From assembly GCA_026225475.1 (NCBI GenBank), contig JAMFSU010000089.1:1-61497 (forward strand): 61,497 nt of DNA, read 5' to 3'. Position numbers and translations under genes: made by a program. Below, in pieces: positions 25,615 through 34,180 of this stretch. The notes beneath the pieces were generated by a model. It was not told where the DNA came from. It saw only the letters and a list, made by a program, of their open reading frames with translations, and made no database searches. The stretch's first letter is position 1; the number at the start of each line of letters is the position of its first letter. The DNA is from Duganella sp. (GTDB lineage Bacteria; Pseudomonadota; Gammaproteobacteria; Burkholderiales; Burkholderiaceae_D).

Positions 25615-26385
25615 TTAATTACCTGCGGGAGATAAACCATGCTCGCGCATCAGCTGGCGCGCCGCCGGGGCGGCAAACATGGTCAGAAAGGCCCGTGCCG
25701 TTGCGGGAGCGTCAGCGTGAGATGACGTTGCACCTGCATACACCGTGTAGCTCTGGATTGCAGCCGGCAATGGCCCCACCAGGCGCGCACCCTTGACCTG
25801 CAGAATTTCGCTTTGTTGATGCAGCGCCAGCACCGCGCTGCCGTCGACCAATTTTTCTGCTACCAGTCCGCCGGGGACCAATACCGCCTTGGCATGCATT
25901 TGCGCAGCGATGCCCAGTTTTTCAAACAGTTTTTCCAGATAAACGCCGCTAGAACCTCCTGCCTTGGGATCGATCAGCGCTACCGAAGGCGCGTCGAGCA
26001 AGGCTTTCCTGAATTGCGCCACAGTCGCGATGGCCGGTGCCGGCGCGCCTTGCTTGACTGCCACAGCGATGCCTACCTGCGCAATCGCACGGCCGCTGGC
26101 GACATCCAGATAGCCATCCTGGCCCAGATTCTTGAGCACGCCATCCGGCACCACGGCTACATCAAAGGCCGCGCCTGCGCGGATGCGTTTGTCCATGACG
26201 CCGGCAGTGGCGTTTTCTACCGTGACGTGGATGCCGCTGCGTTGCTCAAAGTCGGCGGCGACAGAGCGCACCACCGGGGCGATGGCGCCAGCAGCCAGGA
26301 CCTTTAGATTGTCGGCGCCGGCGGGGGCGGCAATCAGGCTGACGAGAGAAACGACAGCGAAAATCGGCAGGGAAAGCAGACGCAC
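25615..26385 (-). CDS. ModA-type (molybdate-like) ABC substrate-binding protein, orphan
   Basis: A 256-aa periplasmic protein with a signal peptide (FAVVSLVSLIAAPAGA, cut near residue 24). It has the ModA/AlgQ-like fold: LKVLAAGAIAPVVRSVAADFEQRSG, KRIRAGAAFDVAVVPDGVL, IDPKAGGSSGVYLEKLFEKLGIA and ALHQQSEILQVKGARLVGPLP. ModA takes up molybdate, but no modB or modC is near, so it may act with another system or bind a different ligand. GTG start 26385 is preceded by TCAGGAG. An infrequent orphan arrangement. Confidence 0.75.
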   Translation of the reverse strand: MRLLSLPIFAVVSLVSLIAAPAGADNLKVLAAGAIAPVVRSVAADFEQRSGIHVTVENATAGVMDKRIRAGAAFDVAVVPDGVLKNLGQDGYLDVASGRAIAQVGIAVAVKQGAPAPAIATVAQFRKALLDAPSVALIDPKAGGSSGVYLEKLFEKLGIAAQMHAKAVLVPGGLVAEKLVDGSAVLALHQQSEILQVKGARLVGPLPAAIQSYTVYAGATSSHADAPATARAFLTMFAAPAARQLMREHGLSPAGN

Positions 26386-26573
26386 AATTGATCTCCTGAA
26401 TACAGCGGTGTGATTAGTGGAAGAAGGAGTGGCGACTTGGATTATATCTTGGCGGCGCGGCGCTGATTTTTGCCAGCCATCAGCATGTTATTTCCAATCG
26501 GCAGCAGTGCTATGATCAGCGATGCCGATATTGGCTATCTACACAATCTGAGACAACTAAAAAAGGACTTTCC

Positions 26574-27044
26574 ATGCGCCATCAGATCACCATTTTCTCA
26601 TTCGCCATTGTCGCCGCATTTGCGGCTGGAATTGCAATTTCTCCCTTGGCGCAACGGCTGGTATCAGACGCCCATGCAGAACAGGCGCCTTTGGTTGCCG
26701 CGGTGATTGACCTGACTGCCATCACACATGCCATGCTGCCTGCGACGCCCTATCCAGAGTTGAGATCAAAGACCTTGGTCAATACCGACAATGCCACGAT
26801 CAATCTACAGTCAGGCAACGTCGACAAGCACATTCATGCAAATACCGACGAGATCCAATATATCGTTGAAGGTAGCGGATCAATGTGGCTCGGTAACGAA
26901 CTCAAGGAGTTCAAGCCGGGTACCTTGATTATCATCCCCAAGGGAACGCCACACGCAGGTGCCGTAGTGACCAGTGGTCCGGTCAAAGCCATTGCGATCA
27001 AGATTCCGCCACAGGCCAAGGGCGATATTGTCTTTGTGCATTGA
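26574..27044 (+). CDS. Exported cupin-domain protein
   Basis: About 156 aa. A signal or membrane-anchor segment (ITIFSFAIVAAFAAGIAIS) opens the protein. A single cupin follows: motif 1 VDKHIHANTDEIQYIVEGSG (His, His, Glu) and motif 2 FKPGTLIIIPKGTPHAGAVV (His) keep the metal-binding residues. A periplasmic enzyme or sensor is possible, but the substrate is unknown. It opens a set of three adjacent small metal-dependent beta-fold genes. Confidence 0.75.
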   Translation: MRHQITIFSFAIVAAFAAGIAISPLAQRLVSDAHAEQAPLVAAVIDLTAITHAMLPATPYPELRSKTLVNTDNATINLQSGNVDKHIHANTDEIQYIVEGSGSMWLGNELKEFKPGTLIIIPKGTPHAGAVVTSGPVKAIAIKIPPQAKGDIVFVH

Positions 27045-27182
27045 GCACCTAATGTAGTCGCTGTTGCGCCCTTGTCTGTACCATGACTGATTTCCAGGTC
27101 GGTGGTATCCATTCTGTTTGCGTGCAATCGACCAGCAGCGGCTACGCTATTGCTTTTACAATTATTTATTTACCGGCAAAAG

Positions 27183-27539
27183 ATGACTGATGCAGTGTTC
27201 GCAAAGGCAATTCCGATTCTGGCATCACTCGATCTGGTGCGGACCTTGGCATTTTATCAAGCCAAGCTGGGCTTTACGGTCCACCAATTTGAAAGCGCGT
27301 CCTATGGCATTGCGGTTCGTGGTGCTACCGAACTGCATTTCTGGGCATGTGGCGATCGTAAAATCTCAGAGAACACTTCCTGCTATCTGCGTGTGTCAGA
27401 TATCAAAGCGATCCATTCCGAATTGAAGGAAAAGCTGCCCGATATGGGAGATATCGTGCATACCGACTGGGGTATGGATGAGCTGTACGTTATCGATCCC
27501 GATGGCAATCTGCTTAAATTCGGTCAGGATCGCGCCTGA
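27183..27539 (+). CDS. VOC-family (glyoxalase/bleomycin-resistance-like) protein
   Basis: About 118 aa. The VOC fold is visible: KAIPILASLDLVRTLAFYQAKLGFTVHQFE, YGIAVRGATELHFWAC, then ENTSCYLRVSDIKAIHSEL and a C-terminal 'DPDGNLLKFGQD' motif with the typical end. Metal ligands of the family (His53-type and Glu) are plausible but not certain. It may bind or inactivate a drug, or act on a small substrate. ATG 27183 is followed by a full coding domain. No clear ribosome binding site is seen. Confidence 0.75.
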   Translation: MTDAVFAKAIPILASLDLVRTLAFYQAKLGFTVHQFESASYGIAVRGATELHFWACGDRKISENTSCYLRVSDIKAIHSELKEKLPDMGDIVHTDWGMDELYVIDPDGNLLKFGQDRA

Positions 27540-27559
27540 CGCAGCACAACGCTACCACC

Positions 27560-28531
27560 ATGAAACATGAACACCCGCTAACCAGTAATCCAGACCAGCG
27601 CGAGACATTGCCCGCGCCACGAGTGCTGCCACCACGGCCGTCATCGACGTTCGCATCGACTGCAGATGCGCTTGCCAAAAAGCAGGCGCGTGAGCGAAAA
27701 GATGCGCTGGTGCGTGGCGTCACTTCGATTGATGACATGCGGCAGGCGATCAGGCAGGCAGCGCGCCAACTGCCGATCATTTCCGCCGTACCTCGTCTGG
27801 GTGTGCTCGACGCCCAGGCGTTTCAACTGCGCGCAGCAGCAGGTTTGCCATTTATCGTCACCGGGCTGGTCGGTAAATGGCCGCTGTGCACACTGACGCC
27901 GCAAGCACTGGCCGCGCAGTTTGGCGACTTGCCTGTACGGGCGCGGGTGGGGGACTACATCAATACCGCTTTCGCACCCGACCGGGCGATGCAGGATATG
28001 TCGTTGCAGGCCTACCTAATGCTGGTTGCCGACAACACGCAAGCGCTGCCACCGTATGTGGGCAATCTGGAATTGAGGGCATTAAATCGACTGTGCCATT
28101 GGCCCGCCTATTTCAAAAAAATGGGACCGCCCCGTTTTTGGCTCGGTCCAGCCGGAACCGTGACGCCGCTGCATTGCGACTATGACGACAATATCTTTGC
28201 GCAGATATGGGGGAAAAAACGCATTTTCCTGGCGCCGCCGCATCATGACGAATTCCTTTACCCGCGGGAGGCGAACGCCATTTTGTTCGGTTCGCCGTTT
28301 GATCCCGAGGCACCGGATTTCGAAAAATTTCCACTGGCGCGTCAGGCGGCAATGGTTGACTGCACCATGCACGCCGGTGAGCTTCTGTATGTGCCGGCCG
28401 GATGGTATCACCAGGTGCGCGCACTGGACTTTTCGTTGTCGGCCAACCGTTGGGCCAGGGCGCTGCCATTGGCATTGCACACGGATGCTGCGCTGCTGAT
28501 CAGCCCGGTTGGTCAAAGGACGGGCAGATGA
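27560..28531 (+). CDS. JmjC/cupin-8 domain protein (putative 2-oxoglutarate-dependent oxygenase)
   Basis: A 323-aa protein with a disordered N-terminus and a JmjC/cupin-like domain. FIH-like elements are visible: LPFIVTGLVGKWPLCTLTPQAL, GPAGTVTPLHCDYDDNIFAQIWGKKRI with the HxD iron ligands, and the distal histidine in LYVPAGWYHQVRALDFSLSANRW. These fit an Fe(II)/2-oxoglutarate oxygenase, possibly hydroxylating a protein or small molecule. The target is unknown. The gene follows the VOC gene closely, and a terminator lies at the end. Confidence 0.8.
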   Translation: MKHEHPLTSNPDQRETLPAPRVLPPRPSSTFASTADALAKKQARERKDALVRGVTSIDDMRQAIRQAARQLPIISAVPRLGVLDAQAFQLRAAAGLPFIVTGLVGKWPLCTLTPQALAAQFGDLPVRARVGDYINTAFAPDRAMQDMSLQAYLMLVADNTQALPPYVGNLELRALNRLCHWPAYFKKMGPPRFWLGPAGTVTPLHCDYDDNIFAQIWGKKRIFLAPPHHDEFLYPREANAILFGSPFDPEAPDFEKFPLARQAAMVDCTMHAGELLYVPAGWYHQVRALDFSLSANRWARALPLALHTDAALLISPVGQRTGR

Positions 28532-28574
28532 TGAACGATCATTGACGCCCGTCGACGGTAAAACCACGCCCGCA

Positions 28575-28608
28575 AAAAAACGGCCTGCATCGCTGCAAGC
28601 CGTTTCTT
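28575..28608. terminator. Bidirectional terminator between convergent JmjC and OYE genes
   Basis: AACGGCcTGCA and TGCAaGCCGTT form a stem around TCGC, flanked by A and T runs on both sides, so it can end transcription of both convergent genes. Confidence 0.7.
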
Positions 28609-28633
28609 CATTAACGCTGCGGCAAGACCGCAA

Positions 28634-29722
28634 TCAATAGCGTTCGAGCCAGTGTGCATACGGAGCTGGCAAGGTCCACGATGCGCGCTCCACGCCCAGT
28701 TCCTTCGCAGCAAAATACGCCCAGTGTGGATTGGCCAGATGTGCCCGGCCAACCATGACCACATCAAGCTGCTGTTCCTTGACAACGCGCTCGGCGATTT
28801 CGGGTGTGCCGAAACCCCAGGCCGATGATACTGGCACGCCGACTTCGCGTCGCACACGTTCGGTCACCGGTCCCATGAACGCCGGGCCCCAGGGGATCGA
28901 TGTTTCGGGAATCGTGAAGCCAACACTGACACTGATCATGTCCATGCCGGACGCCTTGAACTGGCGCACCAGAGCAATTGATTCCAGCAGGGTTTGTTCG
29001 TCGCGGCCATCGTATTCGAGCACACCGAAACGCACAGTCAACGGCAGGTTTTCTGGCCATACTGCACGCACGGCTTGCAGGGTTTCAAGCAAGAAGCGGC
29101 CACGGTTCTCGACGCTGCCACCATAGATGTCATCGCGTTGGTTCGAATGCGCAGAGAAAAAGCTCTGCGCCAGATAACCATGGGCAAAATGCAATTCCAG
29201 CCATTCAAAGCCAGCATCGCGCGCACGCACGGCCGCATCGACGAAGTTTTGACGGACGCGGGCGATATCGTCCAGCGTCATCGCCTGTGGTTGTTTTGGC
29301 AAGCCAGCACCGTAAGCGATGGCCGATGGGGCAATGGTCTGCCAACCACGCGGATCGCCTTCAACAATATGGTCATCGCCTTCCCAGGGCAGATTGGCAC
29401 TGGCTTTGCGTCCGGCGTGGCCGATCTGGATGCCGGGCACCGAACCGGCTGCCTTGATGGCCTGCACCACTGGCACGAAGGCCTGTGCCAGTTCATCCGA
29501 CCAGATACCCGTGCAACCCGGCGTGATACGACCTTCTGGTGCAACTGCAGTCGCTTCGACGATCACCAGTCCGGCGCCGCCGCGCGCCATGCTGGCGTAA
29601 TGCGACAGATGCCAGTCGTTGACTTGGCCATCGACGGCCATATACTGGCACATGGGCGGCACTGCGATGCGATTGCGCAGTGTGACGTCTTTGAGTTTGA
29701 ATGGTTGAAATAATGCAGACAT
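28634..29722 (-). CDS. NADH:flavin oxidoreductase, Old Yellow Enzyme family (NamA/YqjM-like)
   Basis: About 362 aa, an FMN-dependent TIM barrel. Family blocks are MSALFQPFKLKDVTLRNRI, PPMCQYMA, GWQTIAPSAIAYG, AVRARDAGFEWLELHFAHGYLAQSFFS, SNQRDDIYGGSVENRGRF, SAWGFGTPEIAERV and DVVMVGRAHLANPHW. These match YqjM/NamA-type ene reductases that reduce alpha,beta-unsaturated carbonyls using NADPH. I chose ATG 29722 over the longer frame to 29815. It is divergent from an ArsR regulator with a palindrome in the shared spacer, so it is probably induced by an electrophile or oxidative signal. Confidence 0.92.
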   Translation of the reverse strand: MSALFQPFKLKDVTLRNRIAVPPMCQYMAVDGQVNDWHLSHYASMARGGAGLVIVEATAVAPEGRITPGCTGIWSDELAQAFVPVVQAIKAAGSVPGIQIGHAGRKASANLPWEGDDHIVEGDPRGWQTIAPSAIAYGAGLPKQPQAMTLDDIARVRQNFVDAAVRARDAGFEWLELHFAHGYLAQSFFSAHSNQRDDIYGGSVENRGRFLLETLQAVRAVWPENLPLTVRFGVLEYDGRDEQTLLESIALVRQFKASGMDMISVSVGFTIPETSIPWGPAFMGPVTERVRREVGVPVSSAWGFGTPEIAERVVKEQQLDVVMVGRAHLANPHWAYFAAKELGVERASWTLPAPYAHWLERY

Positions 29723-29757
29723 GAAAACCTTTGCAGAGAGGTGGATTTTATTCGGTA

Positions 29758-29775
29758 GTTCGAATATATACGAAC
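29758..29775. promoter_or_regulatory. Operator-like palindrome between OYE and ArsR genes
   Basis: GTTCG (29758-29762) and CGAAC (29771-29775) flank AATATATA; only the two bases next to the arms break perfect symmetry across 18 bp. It lies in the divergent spacer, as expected for an ArsR-family operator. Confidence 0.6.
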
Positions 29776-29804
29776 AATGGAACAAGTATAACCCAAGGTG
29801 TATG

Positions 29805-30122
29805 ATGCTGCACATGCGCCCCTATAAACATCCAGCACCCAGCGAATTCGCGCTCGAACGCGTGTTTTATGCCTTGAGTGACTCGATCCGCCTGGACATC
29901 GTGCGTCACCTCGACCGCGTCGAAGCCGCGACCTGCGGCGAGCTCGATGGTGGCAGGCCGAAGTCCACGGTGTCGCATCATTTCAAGGTATTGCGCGAGG
30001 CCGGATTGGTCTTTACTGAGACAACTGGCACCATGCACATGAACCGGCTGCGCCGCGCCGATATCGAGAGCCGTTTCCCCGGCCTGTTGAAAGCGGTATT
30101 GTCGCAACCAGTCTCGGCCTAG
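29805..30122 (+). CDS. ArsR-family transcriptional regulator
   Basis: About 105 aa with a winged helix-turn-helix. Blocks are LERVFYALSDSIRLDIVRHL, TCGELDGGRPKSTVSHHFKVLREAGLVFT (recognition helix KSTVSHHFKVL) and MHMNRLRRADIESRFPGLL. No ELCVC-type metal site is seen, so the signal is probably not arsenic or another soft metal bound there. A single cysteine sits in the helix before the HTH (TCGEL). Start sites 29802, 29805 and 29814 are all possible. It probably represses itself and the divergent OYE gene. Confidence 0.85.
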   Translation: MLHMRPYKHPAPSEFALERVFYALSDSIRLDIVRHLDRVEAATCGELDGGRPKSTVSHHFKVLREAGLVFTETTGTMHMNRLRRADIESRFPGLLKAVLSQPVSA

Positions 30123-30184
30123 GGTCTTGCGATGGCGACATTGGTCGGTACAATCCAATTCTGTCCTTATTCCGAAACTAGCTC

Positions 30185-31228
30185 ATGCGATCCCATTTAC
30201 TGTCCGGCGGCGTAAAAGCCGCGCTAGCCGCTGCGCTGCTGTTCGGGGCGGCCACACCGATTGCCAAGTTGCTGCTGATTAATGTATCGCCATGGATGCT
30301 GGCGGGTTTGTTTTATCTGGGGTCTGGCGTTGGCCTGGCAATCTATCGCAAGCTTTCGCGGGCGCAGAAAGTCTGCTTGCCGCGGGAAGAGCAGTGGTGG
30401 TTGGGCGCGGCGATTGTCTTTGGCGGCATCATCGCACCCGTTTTGCTGATGACCGGCTTGGCCGGTATGTCGGCATCCGGGGCATCCTTATTGCTCAATG
30501 CCGAGGGCGTGTTGACGGCGCTGCTGGCATGGTTTGTTTTCAAGGAAAACGTTGATCGGCGCATTGCCGTTGGCATGCTGGCGATTGTATTAGGCGCTGT
30601 CATTCTCAGTTGGCCTGGTACTGCCGACTTTTCGGCAATGTGGCCTGCCTTGGCCATTTTGGGCGCTTGTCTGGCATGGGCAATCGACAATAATTTAACC
30701 CGCAAAGTGTCCCTCAATGACGCCGCCTGGATCGCGTCCGTGAAAGGACTGGTTTCTGGTAGTACCAATCTCGTGCTGGCGCTGCTGCTCGGCGCACATT
30801 TTCCTGCGCCGGCAATTGTGTTTGGCGCGATGATGCTTGGCTTTTTGGCCTATGGCGTGAGCCTGACCTTGTTCGTGGTTGCGTTACGTCAATTGGGCAC
30901 GGCACGCACTGGCGCCTACTTTTCGATTGCACCGTTTTTCGGTGCGGTATTGGCATTGCTATTGGGCGAGCCGTTGACGGTACCGTTGATCCTGTCGGGA
31001 TTGTTGATGGCGCTTGGTATCTGGCTGCATCTGTCTGAAACGCACGCGCATCAACATATTCACGAAGCGTTGGAGCATGAGCACGAGCATGTCCATGATG
31101 AACATCATCAGCATGCGCACGATGTTGCCGTATCCGTGGGCACGGTGCATCGACATCGGCACCGCCACACCAGAATCGCGCACACACATGCGCACTTTCC
31201 CGATGCACATCATCAGCATTTGCATTGA
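30185..31228 (+). CDS. DMT-superfamily transporter with histidine-rich C-terminal tail
   Basis: A 347-aa membrane protein with ten helices of the EamA type (ALAAALLFGAATPIAKLLL, LLLNAEGVLTALLAWFVFKE and the matching second half). The last 64 residues contain 23 histidines, alternating with acidic residues and arginines (HEHEHVHDEHHQHAHD, then a second HRHRH block). The tail suggests binding of Zn, Ni or Cu, as in metal exporters, but EamA proteins usually export amino acids or metabolites. The substrate is unresolved. The gene stands alone after the ArsR gene. Confidence 0.85.
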   Translation: MRSHLLSGGVKAALAAALLFGAATPIAKLLLINVSPWMLAGLFYLGSGVGLAIYRKLSRAQKVCLPREEQWWLGAAIVFGGIIAPVLLMTGLAGMSASGASLLLNAEGVLTALLAWFVFKENVDRRIAVGMLAIVLGAVILSWPGTADFSAMWPALAILGACLAWAIDNNLTRKVSLNDAAWIASVKGLVSGSTNLVLALLLGAHFPAPAIVFGAMMLGFLAYGVSLTLFVVALRQLGTARTGAYFSIAPFFGAVLALLLGEPLTVPLILSGLLMALGIWLHLSETHAHQHIHEALEHEHEHVHDEHHQHAHDVAVSVGTVHRHRHRHTRIAHTHAHFPDAHHQHLH

Positions 31229-31252
31229 TTGGTGTTGCGCCACCCCAGGTCT

Positions 31253-32656
31253 TTAGCTGCCGGGGTTTAGCGTCAACAGCAGTACCACTTCCAGGCCGCC
31301 ATCGGGATGATTCTTCAAATGTAATTGCGCACCGTGGTTTTCTGCAATATTGCGGGCAATCGTCAAGCCCAGACCGGTGCCGCCGGTGTCGCGCGAGCGT
31401 GAAGTTTCGAGTCGATGAAAGGCGTCGAATACCGCTTCCAGCTGGTCTTCCGGGATGCCAGGGCCATGGTCGCGGATGCGGATCAGCACCGTGTTCGGTG
31501 TGGCTGTATCGAGTGCAATGGAGACCTCGGCACGTTGACCGTATTTGAACGCGTTGTCGAGTAAATTGGTCAGGCAGCGTCGCAGTGCATTCGGTTGCGC
31601 CACAATGGACATGCGTGTGCTGCCTTGCAGGACGACATTCTGGCCGGCATCGGCAGCGTCGGCACAGACGCTGTCGAGCAGCGAGTCGATGTCAAGGCGC
31701 TGCATCGCTTCGCTTGAATCCATACTGCGGGCCAGATCGAGTCCTTCACGCACCATGCTTTGCATGACCGCCATGTCGCCGATTAATTTTTGTTGCAACT
31801 CCGGATCGCTGACTTTTTCCAGACGCAACCGCAAGCGCGTCAACGGTGTTTGCAAATCATGCGTGATGGCTGCCAGCATATGCGTGCGGTGTTGAATCTG
31901 GCGGCGGATGCGTGCTTGCATGGCATTGAAGGCCTTGGCCGCCTGGCGGATTTCAGTTGGACCTTTTTCTGCCAGGGGCGGATGGTCAATGTCGCGGCCC
32001 AGTTCGGTGGCAGCGCTGGCCAATTGCTTGATCGGCCGTGCCGCCATCTTGGCCACGGCATAGGCCAGCATCGCAATGAGCAGCAGGAACAATAGGATAT
32101 AGGGACCACCATACAAGGGCATGCCGGGATTGCGTTCGCGCAGGACTGGCAGGTCGCTCGGCATATGCAGGCGCAGTCGCAGCAATGCCTTGTCGTGCAG
32201 GCTGATATAGATGACGCGGCAGGTTTCCGGACGCGGCTTGCCGCGATGCGATTCGGCGCGGTTGCGTGCGGCTGGACCTTCTGGCGGTGGCAGCGACAGG
32301 CAGTCGGTTTCGCGCTGCACTGAAATCTGCCGCTCCTCACCCAGGCGAGACTTGAGGATGTCGATCATGGGACTGGTGCTGACGCCGGCGGCATCACCCA
32401 TGCTGGTGACGAACGAGGCTTCGTAGCCGAAGTTGTCGGCCGCCTGCAATACCGACTGACGTTCTTGTGGCGCGATGTCGTCGAGCGCTAGCACGACTTG
32501 CTCTACGCGTTCGGCGGCATGTTGCAGGCGGATTTCGCGCAAAGTGCTGCGGCGTTCGTTGGAGGCCAGCCAGGTGGTGGCGACGACGGCAACGATGATG
32601 CCGGTCAGCAGGATCAGAAATACCCGATTGGCGATCGAGCCAAAGAAATTTTTCAT
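31253..32656 (-). CDS. Sensor histidine kinase of an OmpR-type two-component system
   Basis: A 467-aa inner-membrane kinase. It has transmembrane helices at about residues 10-30 and 185-203 around a periplasmic domain. HAMP, dimerisation and ATPase domains follow. The phosphorylated histidine is His266 in THDLQTPLTRLRLRLEK. The N-box LTNLLDNAFKYG and the G1/G2 boxes (IRDHGPGIPED; GTGLGLTIARNIAENHGA) are intact. It overlaps the response regulator by ATGA and is transcribed second. Its neighbours (Spy-like and MdtABC pump) suggest envelope-stress or efflux sensing, like BaeS; that link is inference. Confidence 0.93.
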   Translation of the reverse strand: MKNFFGSIANRVFLILLTGIIVAVVATTWLASNERRSTLREIRLQHAAERVEQVVLALDDIAPQERQSVLQAADNFGYEASFVTSMGDAAGVSTSPMIDILKSRLGEERQISVQRETDCLSLPPPEGPAARNRAESHRGKPRPETCRVIYISLHDKALLRLRLHMPSDLPVLRERNPGMPLYGGPYILLFLLLIAMLAYAVAKMAARPIKQLASAATELGRDIDHPPLAEKGPTEIRQAAKAFNAMQARIRRQIQHRTHMLAAITHDLQTPLTRLRLRLEKVSDPELQQKLIGDMAVMQSMVREGLDLARSMDSSEAMQRLDIDSLLDSVCADAADAGQNVVLQGSTRMSIVAQPNALRRCLTNLLDNAFKYGQRAEVSIALDTATPNTVLIRIRDHGPGIPEDQLEAVFDAFHRLETSRSRDTGGTGLGLTIARNIAENHGAQLHLKNHPDGGLEVVLLLTLNPGS

Positions 32657-33390
32657 GCAGATTGATCCTGGGTCACTACCGTAGCCAATACATAGCCTTC
32701 GTTGCGGATAGTCTTGATGATGGTCGGCGTGCGCGCATCGTCACCGAGCTTCTGGCGCAGGCGGCTGATCTGGATGTCGACCGAGCGATCAAACGGATCG
32801 GCTTCTCGGCCTTGCGTCAATTCCAGCAACTGGTCACGATTGAGGATGCGATTGGGATGATCGAGGAAGACTTTCAGCATGCGGAATTCAGCGCCGGACA
32901 GCGCCACCACGACTTTGTCGGGCGTCATCAGGTGGCGTGCAGTCAGATCCAGGGTCCAGCCTGAGAAGTGCATGGTTTGCGCTTCCGAGCGCAGCATGTT
33001 AGGTGGCAAGGCCTGGGTCCGGCGCAACACGCTGCGGATGCGCGCGAACAGTTCGCGTGGTTCGAACGGTTTGGTCAGGTAATCGTCGGCGCCCATTTCA
33101 AGGCCGAGGATGCGGTCCAGCGGCTCACCGCGTGCCGTCAGCATGATCACTGGCACATTCGATTGTGCGCGCAGATTGCGGCACAGCGTCAGGCCGTCTT
33201 CGCCAGGCAAGGTCAGATCCAGCACGATCAGGTCGACGCGCGATTCGTCGAGCACTTTGCGCATGTCACTGCCGTTGGTCGCCGTGAGCGTGCGAAAACC
33301 GTTGGCGTCGAGATACTCGGCCAGTAGCGTGCGGATTTCACGGTCATCATCGACCACCAATATGTGAGAAATTGTGTCCATAGCAGCCAT
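32653..33390 (-). CDS. OmpR/PhoB-family response regulator
   Basis: About 245 aa. The receiver domain (HILVVDDDREIRTLLAEYL) has the phosphorylation Asp58 (VLDLTLPGEDG), Thr/Ser and Lys105-type residues (TARGEPLDRI, DYLTKPFEPREL). The C-terminal winged helix (GAEFRMLKVFLDHPNRILNRDQLLEL, VDIQISRLRQKLGDDARTPTIIKTIRNEGYVL) is typical. It is translationally coupled to the histidine kinase gene (4-nt overlap). ATG 33390 or 33381 may be used. It is divergent from a Spy-like gene and close to an RND efflux operon, its likely targets. Confidence 0.93.
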   Translation of the reverse strand: MAAMDTISHILVVDDDREIRTLLAEYLDANGFRTLTATNGSDMRKVLDESRVDLIVLDLTLPGEDGLTLCRNLRAQSNVPVIMLTARGEPLDRILGLEMGADDYLTKPFEPRELFARIRSVLRRTQALPPNMLRSEAQTMHFSGWTLDLTARHLMTPDKVVVALSGAEFRMLKVFLDHPNRILNRDQLLELTQGREADPFDRSVDIQISRLRQKLGDDARTPTIIKTIRNEGYVLATVVTQDQSA

Positions 33391-33589
33391 TATGACAAGT
33401 CCGCAAAGTCGCGCCAGTCTGAATTGTAAATTGCCTTAACAGCTTGCATGCCCGACATAGAGCGAAACAAAGTAACCCTGCCTATATACATAGCGATACA
33501 AAACATGCCACAAACGAAAAATCAGCGTTACACCACGGCGGTTTAATGGGTCCTGTGCAGATAGCACGACTATCACGAAAGGAATCACC

Positions 33590-34129
33590 ATGTTGAATCT
33601 GAAAAAACACCTGATCATTGGCTTGACCGTGGCTGGTATCGGCTTGACTGCCGTTTCCTCGTTTGCCCAAATGCCGCCACCAGGTGGACCGCAAGGCGGC
33701 CATGCACCTAGCGCCGCGCAGATTGCCAAATTTGAACAGCACCGCGCCAAACGCCAGGCTGAATTTCACGACAAGCTGAAAATCACCGCAGCACAGGAAG
33801 GTGCCTGGAAGACATTTACCGAAAAGACCACGCGAGTGCGTCCAGCGACACCACCAGCACGTCCTAACAAGGGCGACATGGAAAAGATGACCACGCCGGA
33901 GCGTCTGGACCGCATGGCCGAGTTCGCCAAGCAACGTGAAGGCGAAATGACTGCGCGTATTGCCGCCGTCAAGGAATTCTATGCCGTGCTGACACCTGAA
34001 CAGCAAAAGGTGTTCGACCACGAATTCCGCAGGATGGAAAAGCATCGTTTCGAGCACGGTCGTTTTGGTCGCGGTCACGGTCCCGACCATGGTCCAGGCC
34101 ACGGCCCTGACCAAGCACCCGCCAAGTAA
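33590..34129 (+). CDS. Spy/CpxP-like periplasmic protein with LTxxQ motif
   Basis: About 179 aa. The signal peptide ends near AVSSFAQ (residues 1-26). The mature protein is helical and charged with an LTPEQQKVF segment (the Spy/CpxP LTxxQ motif), preceded by MEKMTTPERLDRMAEFAKQRE. It ends in a His/Gly-rich tail (FEHGRFGRGHGPDHGPGHG). Spy-type proteins are periplasmic chaperones induced by envelope stress; the histidines could also bind metals. It faces the two-component system and stands before the RND pump operon. Confidence 0.85.
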   Translation: MLNLKKHLIIGLTVAGIGLTAVSSFAQMPPPGGPQGGHAPSAAQIAKFEQHRAKRQAEFHDKLKITAAQEGAWKTFTEKTTRVRPATPPARPNKGDMEKMTTPERLDRMAEFAKQREGEMTARIAAVKEFYAVLTPEQQKVFDHEFRRMEKHRFEHGRFGRGHGPDHGPGHGPDQAPAK

Positions 34130-34145
34130 TCGCTAGTGGCAATCG

Positions 34146-34180
34146 AGGCCTTGTGCATGAAGTCGTGCACAAGGCCTTTT
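34146..34180 (+). terminator. Rho-independent terminator of the Spy-like gene
   Basis: AGGCCTTGTGCA (34146-34157) and TGCACAAGGCCT (34166-34177) give a perfect twelve-pair stem with an 8-nt loop, then TTTT. Confidence 0.92.

Noticed and set aside
33426..33440. GTAAA-TTGCC-TTAAC as a CpxR-like box between the response regulator and Spy-like genes
   Set aside because: Only the first half matches the GTAAA-N5-GTAAA consensus, so it is not supported.
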